The notes under the pieces: generated by a model
Seen by the model: the letters and a program-made list of their open reading frames with translations, nothing else
What the model was told of the DNA's origin: nothing
The model's database searches: none
Shown here: one piece after another, positions 35,086 through 43,638 of the stretch
How positions within the stretch are numbered: the stretch's first letter is position 1
How the letters are laid out: every line of letters begins with the position of its first letter
Assembly (NCBI GenBank): GCA_964422365.1
Contig: CAYRAV010000015.1
Coordinates: 1 to 51,380 of the forward strand
From: CAYRAV01 sp964422365
Lineage (GTDB): Bacteria; Bacillota; Clostridia; Lachnospirales; Lachnospiraceae
Direction: 5' to 3'
Length of the DNA stretch: 51,380 nucleotides
Translations under genes and position numbers: made by a program

Positions 35086-36012
35086 TTATGCATTCATCTG
35101 TTTTGCTACTTCTTCAGCAAAGTTTGATTCTACTTTTTCAATTCCCTCACCAGTTTCAAAGCGTACAAAACTGTTCACAGTTATTTTTGCATTATTCTCC
35201 TTTGCAACTGAATCAATATATTTCTGAACAGTTAAATCACCATCTTTTACATATGCCTGCTCCAATAAACAAACCTCTTTTAGTTCTTTTTTTAGACGGC
35301 CCTCAATCATTTTTTCAATAATATTTTCAGGTTTTCCTGGATTCTCATTCATAGCTGCTGCTTTTAGTACTTCTCTTTCCTGTGCCTTATATTCCTCTGA
35401 TACATCATTGCTTGAAACATATTTTGGTGCAATTGCTGCTACCTGCATCGCAATATTCTTTGCTGCTTCTTTCACAGAATCATTTATGACATCAGTTGCC
35501 ATTTCAACTAATACACCAATTCTTCCACCAGCATGAATATAGCTTTCTACAAAACCTTCTGATGCAGAAGTTTTTGCAAATCTTCTGATTGTCATGTTTT
35601 CACCAATTACTGCTATCATAGAAACTAATTCTTCTTTTACTGTTTTACTTGAATCATTAATCCACTGTTCTGATAGCAATTCTTCTACTGTATTGGCACT
35701 TGATGCTGCAACCTGTGCTGCTACATCAGCAACATAATTCTGGAATTTATCATTTTTTGCAACAAAATCTGTTTCACTATTTACTTCAACAATTGCTGCT
35801 GATTTTCCATCTTCATTTACTTTTACTGCAACCATACCTTCTGCTGCAACTCTTCCTGCTTTTTTTTCTGCTTTTACAAGTCCGTTTTCTCTTAGGAATT
35901 TTATTGCTTCTTCCATATTTCCATCTGTTGCAGAAAGTGCTTTCTTACAATCCATCATTCCTGCACCGCTTTTTTCTCTTAATTCTTTTACCATTGAAGC
36001 TGTAACTGCCAT
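35086..36012 (-). CDS. tsf: Elongation factor Ts
   Basis: Nucleotide exchange factor for EF-Tu. The N-terminal UBA-like segment VKELREKSGAGMMDCKKAL is diagnostic, followed by NSETDFVAKNDKF and a C-terminal core (YIHAGGRIGVLVE). It has 308 residues. The ATG at 36012 is preceded by GGAGG. It follows rpsB, but after an unusually long gap of 439 bases that contains a hairpin and a dispersed repeat. Confidence 0.98.
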   Translation of the reverse strand: MAVTASMVKELREKSGAGMMDCKKALSATDGNMEEAIKFLRENGLVKAEKKAGRVAAEGMVAVKVNEDGKSAAIVEVNSETDFVAKNDKFQNYVADVAAQVAASSANTVEELLSEQWINDSSKTVKEELVSMIAVIGENMTIRRFAKTSASEGFVESYIHAGGRIGVLVEMATDVINDSVKEAAKNIAMQVAAIAPKYVSSNDVSEEYKAQEREVLKAAAMNENPGKPENIIEKMIEGRLKKELKEVCLLEQAYVKDGDLTVQKYIDSVAKENNAKITVNSFVRFETGEGIEKVESNFAEEVAKQMNA

Positions 36013-36102
36013 TTGTTTTACCTCCGAATTTATTTACCTGTTTTTTATATTTTTCTTGAAATCTTACTTGTACAAACAAATATCGATTCCCATACTATTC
36101 AG

Positions 36103-36268
36103 CTAGAGTGTGTTTAAAAATTGCTTGTTACAAGATGTGCATCACAATTTGTGGGGATTTGTTCTAAATTCATGAGGCATAGCGGGCTACATTGAATGAA
36201 TTTAGGGCAAATATCCTCACAAAGTGGGATGTGTAGATTGGAGCAATGCATTTTCAAACACGCTCTAG
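36103..36268. mobile_element. MITE-like hairpin repeat, copy 2 (166 bases)
   Basis: The element has terminal inverted repeats CTAGAGTGTGTTTAAAAAT and (reversed) CTAGAGCGTGTTTGAAAAT, 17 of 19 identical. The outer CTAG at each end may be a four-base target duplication of the kind made by IS5-type transposases. Inside is a perfect ten-pair stem CTAAATTCAT / ATGAATTTAG enclosing TAGCGGGCTA. No coding capacity. It lies between rpsB and tsf, and a related copy lies at about 6894-7060. Confidence 0.75.
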
Positions 36269-36351
36269 GCTATAAACAATTTGTCCAGTCTCACTTTTGA
36301 CAAATGTTAAACAGCATTTCTAAATAGCCTGTTACTTTATTTGCTAAATTA

Positions 36352-36396
36352 AGGTATCATGACATATATTAATTCTATAATATATTCATGACACCT
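36352..36396. other. Long hairpin between rpsB and tsf
   Basis: AGGTATCATGA (36352-36362) pairs with TCATGACACCT (36386-36396) with one wobble, and inside it ATATATTA pairs with TAATATAT around a six-base loop: about 19 pairs with one bulge. On the minus strand no T-run follows, so it may be a processing or partial-termination element between rpsB and tsf. Confidence 0.6.
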
Positions 36397-36451
36397 CAAT
36401 CAATTTTTTTCTATCAATCAATAAGCTAACAAAACAACATAATCTGTGAAA

Positions 36452-37192
36452 CTATTCCGCTGCTACAGCCTCTTCTGTTTCTTCAGTTTCGTCTACATCA
36501 TTTAACTGAACTCCCTGATTTGCCTCAATTACAGCATCTGCCATTTTTTCAACAATTAATTTTACCGCTCTGATTGCATCATCATTACCAGGAATTACAT
36601 AATCTAATTCTTCTGGGTCGCAATTTGTATCAGCAATACCAATCAAAGGAATACCTAAAATATGTGCTTCCTGAATACAAATCTTTTCTTTCTTAGGATC
36701 TACAACAAAAATTGCATCTGGAACTTTCTTCATGTCCTTGATACCACCAAGGTTTTTCTCAAGTTTATTCCATTCTTTTTTCAATTCAATTACTTCTTTT
36801 TTAGGCAGCACATCAAATGTTCCATCTTCAGACATTCTCTCAATATCTTTTAACCTTGCAATTCTTTTCTGAATTGTTTCAAAATTAGTCAGCATTCCGC
36901 CCAACCATCTTTCATTTACATAGTACATTCCGCAACGCTCTGCTTCCGATTTTACTGAATCTTGTGCCTGCTTCTTAGTTCCTACAAAAAGAATAGTTCC
37001 TCCATCTGCTATAATATCTTTGATTGCATTATATGCTTCGTCTACTTTTCCTACAGATTTTTGTAAATCAATAATATAGATGCCATTTCTTTCTGTATAA
37101 ATGTAAGGAGCCATTTTAGGATTCCATCTCCTTGTTTGATGTCCAAAATGTACACCTGCCTCTAATAATTGTTTCATTGAAATAACGCTCAT
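36452..37192 (-). CDS. rpsB: 30S ribosomal protein S2
   Basis: The sequence has the S2 signatures MKQLLEAGVHFGHQTRRWNP, KMAPYIYTERNGIYIIDLQK, TLIVGTKKQ-like LFVGTKKQAQD, and IPLIGIADTNCDP. It has 246 residues with a Glu-rich C-terminal tail. It starts at ATG 37192 after a ribosome-binding site GGAGG and heads the rpsB-tsf unit. Confidence 0.98.
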   Translation of the reverse strand: MSVISMKQLLEAGVHFGHQTRRWNPKMAPYIYTERNGIYIIDLQKSVGKVDEAYNAIKDIIADGGTILFVGTKKQAQDSVKSEAERCGMYYVNERWLGGMLTNFETIQKRIARLKDIERMSEDGTFDVLPKKEVIELKKEWNKLEKNLGGIKDMKKVPDAIFVVDPKKEKICIQEAHILGIPLIGIADTNCDPEELDYVIPGNDDAIRAVKLIVEKMADAVIEANQGVQLNDVDETEETEEAVAAE

Positions 37193-37229
37193 AATTTTAC
37201 CTCCATTTGGTTATTAATCTTCCGTAAGT

Positions 37230-37333
37230 TTCATTCTTCTGTAGAACCAACATTCTTTGGCACCCCTACAAAAATCTACTCACGTGTTTTTTTCATACCA
37301 TAGCAGTATATCACATATTTTTATAAGGTGCAA
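37230..37333 (-). promoter_or_regulatory. rpsB promoter and leader
   Basis: The minus strand has TTGCAC (37328-37333), a 17-base spacer, and TATACT (37305-37310). The leader of about 105 bases contains a foldable stretch (TGTAG ... CTACA around CCAA ... TTGG, about 37230-37270). This could be an S2 autoregulatory site, but I cannot show it. The rest of 37334-37460 holds no clear feature; a weak hairpin may end the flagellar operon. Confidence 0.65.
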
Positions 37334-37460
37334 GAACTTTTTATCTTGAGTTTTGGTTATTATAATCTGCCATACATTTTGACAAATTATAACTGGAATA
37401 GCTGAACTGTTTTTTTATTCAGTATTTTTGAAAAAAATGATAACAGTTTGGTTATGATTA

Positions 37461-37988
37461 TTATTTCAATAACGCTTTCGCTATCTCTTCATAAGAAGCT
37501 CCTTTTTTTATCTGGTAGGTTCCCTGTCGAATTTTAGTTTCGTATCCATTTTCAAGTAAATATTTATTGAATTCTGTTGCATTTTCTATTACCCCTAACT
37601 CCTGCAATTTCTGGCAGATTTTCTCAGACCACATACCACTCTCAACTGTTAGGTTTACAACATCCGTTTCTTCAACAGGCTTCTTTGTTCCCTTTGGTTT
37701 TGAGGTTTCCTTTTTTTGTGGCTTTGTTTCCGATGTAGGCTTTATTTCTGGTGCAGCTGTTTCTACTACTTCTTTTGTTGGCACTGGTGTTATTTTATCA
37801 GTAGGAACCGAAGTGATTGCTGCTGCCATACCCAATTCTTTTGGATCAATCATACCTAATTTTTTTGCCTGTTCTATAATCTCCTGATTGGTCATAATAT
37901 TTTTTTCTGATGTATGCAGCATAGATAGTATAATTGCCGTTAATACTATACCTATTCCAAATCCTCTTAAAAAAATTTTTAATTTCAT
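37461..37988 (-). CDS. Membrane protein with MltG/YceG-like N-terminal-type domain only
   Basis: A 175-residue protein with a transmembrane helix (about 8-24), a Pro/Thr/Lys-rich linker, and a C-terminal domain (about 112-175, LTVESGMWSEKICQKLQELG then IRQGTYQIKKGASYEEIAKA). This resembles the LysM-like substrate-binding part of the endolytic transglycosylase MltG (YceG). The catalytic domain is absent, so it may bind peptidoglycan without cutting it. It is the last gene of the flagellar cluster, just before the rpsB promoter. Confidence 0.7.
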   Translation of the reverse strand: MKLKIFLRGFGIGIVLTAIILSMLHTSEKNIMTNQEIIEQAKKLGMIDPKELGMAAAITSVPTDKITPVPTKEVVETAAPEIKPTSETKPQKKETSKPKGTKKPVEETDVVNLTVESGMWSEKICQKLQELGVIENATEFNKYLLENGYETKIRQGTYQIKKGASYEEIAKALLK

Positions 37989-38105
37989 ATTTTATACCAA
38001 ACCTTTCGTCTGTACTTTTTTAACTATATTTTTCTAATCCTATTATTTGATATATAAAATACTATGACTTACTATTCATCATCGTTTCATAATGATTGTT
38101 TTTCT

Positions 38106-39059
38106 TTACTTTTTCTCTCCCTGATATAAATCAATAATTAATTTGACTTCCCCCTGCCCTCTTCCTAATACTTTGGCAATTTCCATTATAGACATCCCCT
38201 GCATATGCAAATCCAATACTGATTCATTTGAATTTGCTTTCTCTTCCTCAGTTTCACTTGAGAATGAATTATCTCCTTCATTTTCTTCAAAAATAATTCC
38301 TCCACCAGTGTCAGCAGCAATGTCTTTCCCTTCCTTATCTGCATTATTTGTTTGATTTTCAACCTTCTCCATTCCATCTTCTAACTTTATTTCTTCAAAT
38401 TGCCTGATACCATCTATCTCTTCTTTTCTTTTCCCAGATAAATTGCCTGATGCTTTTCCTCTTTTACGTTTCTTTTGTCTGGATTTTTTCGTTTCAGGTT
38501 TTACGTTTTCTTTGACTTCAGTTAATTTTTTTTCTTCTACAACTACCTTTTGTAAAGCAATTTCTTTTCTTGCCAATTCCTGCATCGTCTCATCTTTTTC
38601 TTTTGTCCACATGCTCCAGTCTTTTTCTTCTTCTTTTACAGCAATTAACATTTCTTCTAACTTTATTTTAGATGAATCAATTTTTTTAATGAATTCCTTC
38701 ATTTCACTTTCTTTTTGATTCAACATATCATATAAAAAAACAACTTCCTGATGATTTTGTTCTATCTTTCCTAAAATCTGCTCTCCATATTCACTAAAGG
38801 ACATAATTTTCTCATTTGATAACCTGCTCATCTCATCTTCTATTTTATCTAAAATATCTATTTGTTTATCTTCTAAAAAATTTTCTTTGTCATTTTGTAT
38901 ATTTTTCTGCTCTGATTTTATAGCTTCGAGAATTTCTGTTTTTAATTCATCCTTTAAATCATCCGATCCCAGTTTTTTCTTCTCCTCTTTTTCTGATATT
39001 ATAAAACTGACTATTACAATAACAATTCCAACTATTATTAATACAATTTCCTTTGTCAT
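38106..39059 (-). CDS. Membrane-anchored coiled-coil protein with C-terminal helix-turn-helix-like motif (DUF6115-like)
   Basis: A 317-residue protein with an N-terminal transmembrane helix (about 4-22), a long coiled coil to about residue 180, a highly basic patch (KKSRQKKRKRGK), an acidic disordered segment and a C-terminal motif VLDLHMQGMSIMEIAKVLGR followed by GQGEVKLIIDLY. The last part matches the short helix-turn-helix-like end of DUF6115 proteins found near flagellar genes in Clostridia. Function unknown. The start is ATG 39059 with GGAGG eight bases upstream. Confidence 0.65.
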   Translation of the reverse strand: MTKEIVLIIVGIVIVIVSFIISEKEEKKKLGSDDLKDELKTEILEAIKSEQKNIQNDKENFLEDKQIDILDKIEDEMSRLSNEKIMSFSEYGEQILGKIEQNHQEVVFLYDMLNQKESEMKEFIKKIDSSKIKLEEMLIAVKEEEKDWSMWTKEKDETMQELARKEIALQKVVVEEKKLTEVKENVKPETKKSRQKKRKRGKASGNLSGKRKEEIDGIRQFEEIKLEDGMEKVENQTNNADKEGKDIAADTGGGIIFEENEGDNSFSSETEEEKANSNESVLDLHMQGMSIMEIAKVLGRGQGEVKLIIDLYQGEKK

Positions 39060-39103
39060 AAATATATCCTCCACCAGTATCATATATCCAATTTCATTAC
39101 AGT

Positions 39104-39433
39104 CTATATTTTTATATCAAAACCTCCACTAGTTGATTCATCCTTCTTCTCTTTGCTATTTTTCTTACCATCTTCTCCATCTTTCTTTGGTTTTTTATTT
39201 TTACTCTCCTGATAGGAACCATTTCCTTTTTCTTTTGCATCATAACGATATGGAGAATTTTCACTTGGTGTATACTTTACTACCTGTTCTGTATTTTGTT
39301 TTATATGCTGTTGAAAGTTATTTGCCATATTAGTTTGATTTTGTTGTAATCTGTGCTGCTCTCCTAATTGTTGGTTCGCAGCTTCTTGTGACTTTGGAGC
39401 TATTGTTATAACATCAATAGGTCTAATTGACAT
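39104..39433 (-). CDS. Small flagellar-cluster protein of unknown function
   Basis: A 109-residue protein. The start is ATG 39433 with AAGGTGGTG upstream; the longer frame to 39493 has no such support. It begins with a short conserved-looking head (MSIRPIDVITIAPKSQEAAN), continues with a Gln-rich helix (about 20-50), and ends in a Lys/Glu/Gly-rich disordered tail. I do not recognise a domain. The arrangement is shared by small genes between fapA and DUF6115 genes in Lachnospiraceae flagellar clusters, as I recall. Confidence 0.6.
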   Translation of the reverse strand: MSIRPIDVITIAPKSQEAANQQLGEQHRLQQNQTNMANNFQQHIKQNTEQVVKYTPSENSPYRYDAKEKGNGSYQESKNKKPKKDGEDGKKNSKEKKDESTSGGFDIKI

Positions 39434-39562
39434 AATTTTACACCACCTTCTATATATTCTTGTATCTATAATAAATAAGTCAGACACAAGCATTTTGATA
39501 CATTACAAATGTCATACTCAGTATCTTTTTATCAATATTCAACTTTCATAATATACATAAGT

Positions 39563-39600
39563 ACTGTGGCACCAATACTTTGATGCCACAGTTTTATTTT
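39563..39600 (+). terminator. Terminator-like hairpin, T-run on the plus strand
   Basis: ACTGTGGCA (39563-39571) and TGCCACAGT (39584-39592) form nine pairs, followed on the plus strand by TTTATTTT. Genes on both sides are on the minus strand, where no T-run follows the stem. It may stop antisense transcription or act as a processing hairpin between fapA and the next gene. Confidence 0.55.
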
Positions 39601-39609
39601 ATGTATACA

Positions 39610-41211
39610 TTATAATAATAATTTTTTAATTTCTGCCCTCTCCTTTATAAATTGGCATCTTCTGATTTCTTCCTTTACATAATATACTGCATTAGAAATC
39701 ATAAGTTTTACACCAGGATATGCAATCTTTTCTATCTTAATTTTTCCATTACTATATTGTTCAATTTCTTCTCTAATTATGGCACACTGCTCTTCCACTT
39801 TTCTCATTTCCATATCCAAAATCTGAACTTTTTTATTCACTAGCTTAATTTGATTCAATCTATCTTCTGGAAGCTTGTCACCACGTTCTAATTTAGATTT
39901 ATATACACTAAGAAACTGTTCATGTTTCTCTTTCTCTTCATACATGTCTGATAAATTTTTCTCCATCTCTTTTATATTTTCCATTAATTTCTGATCAAAA
40001 CCTATTACTATATAAGTTTTTGTTCCCATTGTAGAACCTGCTGTTTTCATAGAAACCATTGTTTCTGATTTTACTTCACCACCATTAATCAGTCCTTTTT
40101 TCCCTGTGGCTGTGATTTCGCCTTTTGCAGTAATCTTACTATGCATAATAGCACCTGCAGACACATTTCCTCCTGCATATACTTCAGAATTTTCAATAAA
40201 TTTTGTAACAATATCGCCCTCTGCCTTGAGAATTCCTCTACCCATTCCCTGAATTCCACGTTCTAATACAATCTGTCCTCCTGCAATTAATGATGCCCCT
40301 TCTACAACACCATGAACAATGATATCACCCTTTGCTTCTATTTTAAACCCTGTAATAACATTTCCCTTTACTTCAACATTACCATCATAGTTAATATCGC
40401 CCGTTGCCGAACACACATCTGCAGGCACCTCATAAGTATTCGAAACAAACACAGTATCTCCTACTAAATTTACATGCCCTGAAACATTTGTATACATACA
40501 CAATTCATCTTCTGACAAATGAATATTCTTTCCATGCTTTAAATGTAATACCTTTACTTTATTTGGAAAAATGGTATTTCCTGTCACATCAGTTCCTGCT
40601 TTACCAAAATCAGCAGGCTGCAAAACTGCTAATAAATCGCCCTCATTCACTTTACTTAAATTATCCAAATTATGAAAATCCACTGTACCATCTTCATTAA
40701 TTTTAGGTTTCATTGTTAAACCAGTTTTAAAATGATATGTGATTTCTGCATTTTTTCCCTGAACAGGATCTGTTGCTTTTGCAATTAAAATATTGGTACA
40801 AAACTGCCTTGCTTTTAAATACAAATCCAGATTTTTCTCAATAATCCCATGTACAATTCCTTTATGTGCCAGATCACTCATCATTTCTTCTTTTGTGATT
40901 AATTTTCCCTTTGAAGAAGGAGGATAGAAGCGTATAATTGCTTTTGTTCTGTCCTTATTTACAATAACCTTCATATATTCATCTTGAGAAAGTATTGTCT
41001 GATTTGTTATTTTCACTTCTTTCATTTCTTTTGCACCAAGAATCTGCTGGTCTAATTCTTTGATATCAAATTCTGTAATTTTCTTTTCATGGAGATAAGC
41101 CGCCACATCTTCTATCATAATAGGTTTTCCATCATTCATTGGTGGATATAATTTTATATATGTCCCATCTTCCTTATGTTTTAATTGAAAAAAACCGTTT
41201 TTATAATTCAT
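39610..41211 (-). CDS. FapA-family (DUF342) polymerising protein
   Basis: A 533-residue protein with an N-terminal wing region, a central beta-helix of short rungs rich in Gly and Val (NYDGNVEVKGNVITGFKIEA, then KGDIIVHGVVEGASLIAGG), and a C-terminal coiled coil. This is the DUF342/FapA fold, related to bactofilin and MinC repeats. In Firmicutes such proteins often sit beside sigD in flagellar operons; their role is not settled. The start is ATG 41211, with GGAGG seven bases upstream; a GTG at 41217 is the alternative. Confidence 0.88.
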   Translation of the reverse strand: MNYKNGFFQLKHKEDGTYIKLYPPMNDGKPIMIEDVAAYLHEKKITEFDIKELDQQILGAKEMKEVKITNQTILSQDEYMKVIVNKDRTKAIIRFYPPSSKGKLITKEEMMSDLAHKGIVHGIIEKNLDLYLKARQFCTNILIAKATDPVQGKNAEITYHFKTGLTMKPKINEDGTVDFHNLDNLSKVNEGDLLAVLQPADFGKAGTDVTGNTIFPNKVKVLHLKHGKNIHLSEDELCMYTNVSGHVNLVGDTVFVSNTYEVPADVCSATGDINYDGNVEVKGNVITGFKIEAKGDIIVHGVVEGASLIAGGQIVLERGIQGMGRGILKAEGDIVTKFIENSEVYAGGNVSAGAIMHSKITAKGEITATGKKGLINGGEVKSETMVSMKTAGSTMGTKTYIVIGFDQKLMENIKEMEKNLSDMYEEKEKHEQFLSVYKSKLERGDKLPEDRLNQIKLVNKKVQILDMEMRKVEEQCAIIREEIEQYSNGKIKIEKIAYPGVKLMISNAVYYVKEEIRRCQFIKERAEIKKLLL

Positions 41212-41287
41212 GCTCACCCCTCCAATACAATTATTGCCCTTTATTCTATGAAAATTTTATAACCTAAAATATATCTGCCATTTTTCA

Positions 41288-42055
41288 TTAAAAAATCCCC
41301 CAATTATTAATATTCTCTCCAATTCTTTTCTTCATTTTTTGTAATGCCTTCGTATGCAGTTGGGAAATTCTAGATTCTGATACCTCTAAAATTTTACTAA
41401 TCTCTTTTAATGTCAAATCCTCATAATAATATAACACAATCACTTTTTTTTCGTTTTCTGTTAATGTTTCCAAAGTTTCTTCTAAAATCTTCTTTAATTC
41501 CTCTTTTTCAACAACTTTTTCCGGCTGTTCAAACTGTATACTTGCATTTGTATCCACTCGTATTTCTGAACCTTGTTCTAGAAATTCATCTAAAGATACA
41601 ATATTGGTGAGTTTTGTCTGGTTCTGCCAAACAATAAGTTCTTCTACTGTAATATCTAATTCTTTTGCAACCTCTTCATCTGTTCCGGCTCTTCCATACT
41701 CACTTTCTAATTTACTATATGCCATATCCATTTTCTTTTGTTTTTGACGCAATGTTCTTGGTATCCAATCCATTTTACGAATTTGGTCTAAAATTGCACC
41801 GCGGATTCTTAAACTTGCATATGTTTCAAATTTAACTCCCTTTAACATATCAAATTTATCAATTGCATCAATTAAACCAAATGTTCCATAACCAACTAAG
41901 TCATCATATTCTACCGTATATCCCAAATACATGCTAAGCCGTCCTGCAACGATTTTTACTAATCCTGCATATTCAATAATGATTTTTTCTCTTAATTCCG
42001 GAGTTTTCTGCTTTGTATACTCTTCCCACAATTTATTCTTGGTTTCTTCGCTCAT
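41288..42055 (-). CDS. sigD: Flagellar sigma factor (sigma-28, SigD/FliA/WhiG)
   Basis: A 255-residue alternative sigma factor directing late flagellar, chemotaxis and autolysin genes. Region 2 shows DDLVGYGTFGLIDAIDKFD, then VKFETYASLRIRGAILDQIR; region 3 has WIPRTLRQKQKKMD; region 4 has EKKVIVLYYYEDLTLKEISK followed by SRISQLH. The start is ATG 42055 with GGAGG five bases upstream. It lies near the end of the operon, as in Bacillus, so its expression depends on completing the long transcript. Confidence 0.97.
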   Translation of the reverse strand: MSEETKNKLWEEYTKQKTPELREKIIIEYAGLVKIVAGRLSMYLGYTVEYDDLVGYGTFGLIDAIDKFDMLKGVKFETYASLRIRGAILDQIRKMDWIPRTLRQKQKKMDMAYSKLESEYGRAGTDEEVAKELDITVEELIVWQNQTKLTNIVSLDEFLEQGSEIRVDTNASIQFEQPEKVVEKEELKKILEETLETLTENEKKVIVLYYYEDLTLKEISKILEVSESRISQLHTKALQKMKKRIGENINNWGIF

Positions 42056-42148
42056 TGTTACCTCCACTCCAACACTAAGATCTTTTTATTAACCATGTGA
42101 ATCTTTGCTGTTTCATAAACAAATATTGCTGTATCAAGACATTTGTAG

Positions 42149-42472
42149 TTACTCTGCAACATCTGATCCTGTTTCTGCATATTCTTCTACTTCTGCCTCA
42201 TTTGTTCCATTTTCGGCTTCCATTTTCGCATACTCTTCTTCTAATTCTTTTCTTTTTTCTTCCAAAATATGTTCTGCTTCCTGTCTTTTATTTTCTGTTA
42301 CCTGAGATTTTATAATTGCCTGTGCTATAAACCCAATTACAGCAAAAATAACTAGTGTCATCAACAACACTTCTAAACTATATAAAACATCATATCCTTT
42401 AAATATACATATTAAACTTGTAACAGCACCCGCTGATAATGTAATCAAACTTGGAATATATCTTAATTTCAT
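42149..42472 (-). CDS. Small flagellar-operon membrane protein
   Basis: A 107-residue protein with two hydrophobic segments (about 8-24 and 33-53) followed by a charged coiled coil (about 58-90) and an acidic tail. No domain recognised. It lies between cheD and sigD in the same orientation. Its place and layout match the uncharacterised gene often seen between cheD and sigD in Clostridia and Bacillus (swrB region), but sequence similarity to SwrB is not evident by eye. Confidence 0.65.
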   Translation of the reverse strand: MKLRYIPSLITLSAGAVTSLICIFKGYDVLYSLEVLLMTLVIFAVIGFIAQAIIKSQVTENKRQEAEHILEEKRKELEEEYAKMEAENGTNEAEVEEYAETGSDVAE

Positions 42473-42486
42473 TTTTTCACTCCCAG

Positions 42487-42972
42487 TTATATCGTCTTCT
42501 TCGCCTTCCCAACTGCTTTTATCAATAAATCTCCTGTTTCCGGGTAAAACTCAATGGTTCTTCCATAATTCAATCCTGTATCCTCTGCTATAATAGGAAT
42601 TCTTAGTTCTTTTAATTTCATTTTTGCTGCTTCTACATTTCGGTCACCTATACATAACATTTCATTATTACGATCTAGTTTAAACATTTGTGCTCCACCC
42701 GCTATCTTCGCTGTCAGCCTAGATGGTCTTGCTCCGTTTCTTGTCATTAATTCAATCAAAGCCATAATACCTGTATCTGCAAATTTTGCAACATTCTCAT
42801 TTCTTCTAATTTGGGTACTATCTGGAAGCATAACATGGACCATGCCTGCAATTTTAGGAAGCGAATCATATAACACAATTCCCACACAGGAACCTAAGCC
42901 AAGTGTAGTAATCGCATCTGGTGACTTGCAAATATTCATATCTGCCATTCCCACTTTTATCATATTTCCCAT
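42487..42972 (-). CDS. cheD: Chemoreceptor glutamine deamidase CheD
   Basis: A 161-residue deamidase that matures receptors and binds CheC. Catalytic Cys and His are in LGLGSCVGIVLYD and GMVHVMLPDS. It starts at ATG 42972 with GGTGG upstream; the next ATG (42963) is less well placed. It follows cheC directly. Confidence 0.96.
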   Translation of the reverse strand: MGNMIKVGMADMNICKSPDAITTLGLGSCVGIVLYDSLPKIAGMVHVMLPDSTQIRRNENVAKFADTGIMALIELMTRNGARPSRLTAKIAGGAQMFKLDRNNEMLCIGDRNVEAAKMKLKELRIPIIAEDTGLNYGRTIEFYPETGDLLIKAVGKAKKTI

Positions 42973-42983
42973 TTCTGCACCAC

Positions 42984-43613
42984 CTATAACCCTAATGATT
43001 TCATAATTACACTATAAGACTCTAATGTAGGGATTAGGATAAAATAGCCACTAATATCAATCATACCATCAATAAATTGGGATTGTATTAATAATGCCTT
43101 ATCTCCCATTTTACCAAATTCTATTGCTGGAACACTAAGTATCGCTCCTGCCATATCAATTGCAATATTAGGTACAGAGGTGTTAATACATAAATGAGTC
43201 AAAGTTGATAAGGAAGACAAATATGCACCTGTAATAATATTACCTATCTCACCTAATGCTGACATCTCCATATCATCAAATTTATTGCTATCTTCAATAC
43301 GATCTTCAATGTTACCACCCAACAATATCCTTACTAAACTGTGGGCACATTCACATTCTAACATAAACATCATGTCGCCCTGAATATCACCCTCCAAAGC
43401 TATTAGAATACCAACCACTTGTGTTTCAGCTCCTCCAACAATTTCGGCTAGCTCTTTAAATTCATATAACTCCACTCTGGGGACATTCATATTGATTTTT
43501 GAATTTATAAGCTGCGACAATGCCGTAGTAGCATTGCCTGCACCTATATTTCCAATTTCTCTTAAAACATCATATTCTAATGTGTTCAAACCTTCTATTT
43601 CAATATCCGACAT
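42984..43613 (-). CDS. cheC: CheY-P phosphatase CheC
   Basis: A 209-residue protein with two active-site helices of the CheC/CheX/FliY family, EIGNIGAGNATTALSQLI and EIGNIITGAYLSSLSTL, each with the E-x2-N pair. It removes phosphate from CheY-P and is stimulated by CheD. The start is ATG 43613 with AGAGGTGG upstream; the frame to 43658 overlaps cheW and lacks a ribosome-binding site. Confidence 0.96.
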   Translation of the reverse strand: MSDIEIEGLNTLEYDVLREIGNIGAGNATTALSQLINSKINMNVPRVELYEFKELAEIVGGAETQVVGILIALEGDIQGDMMFMLECECAHSLVRILLGGNIEDRIEDSNKFDDMEMSALGEIGNIITGAYLSSLSTLTHLCINTSVPNIAIDMAGAILSVPAIEFGKMGDKALLIQSQFIDGMIDISGYFILIPTLESYSVIMKSLGL

Positions 43614-43638
43614 ATGACCACCTCTTGTTTGTTTATGG

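Noticed and set aside
36103..36268. Ribosomal leader or attenuator for tsf
   Set aside because: The inverted termini with CTAG ends and the second copy at about 6.9 kb make a mobile repeat the better explanation.
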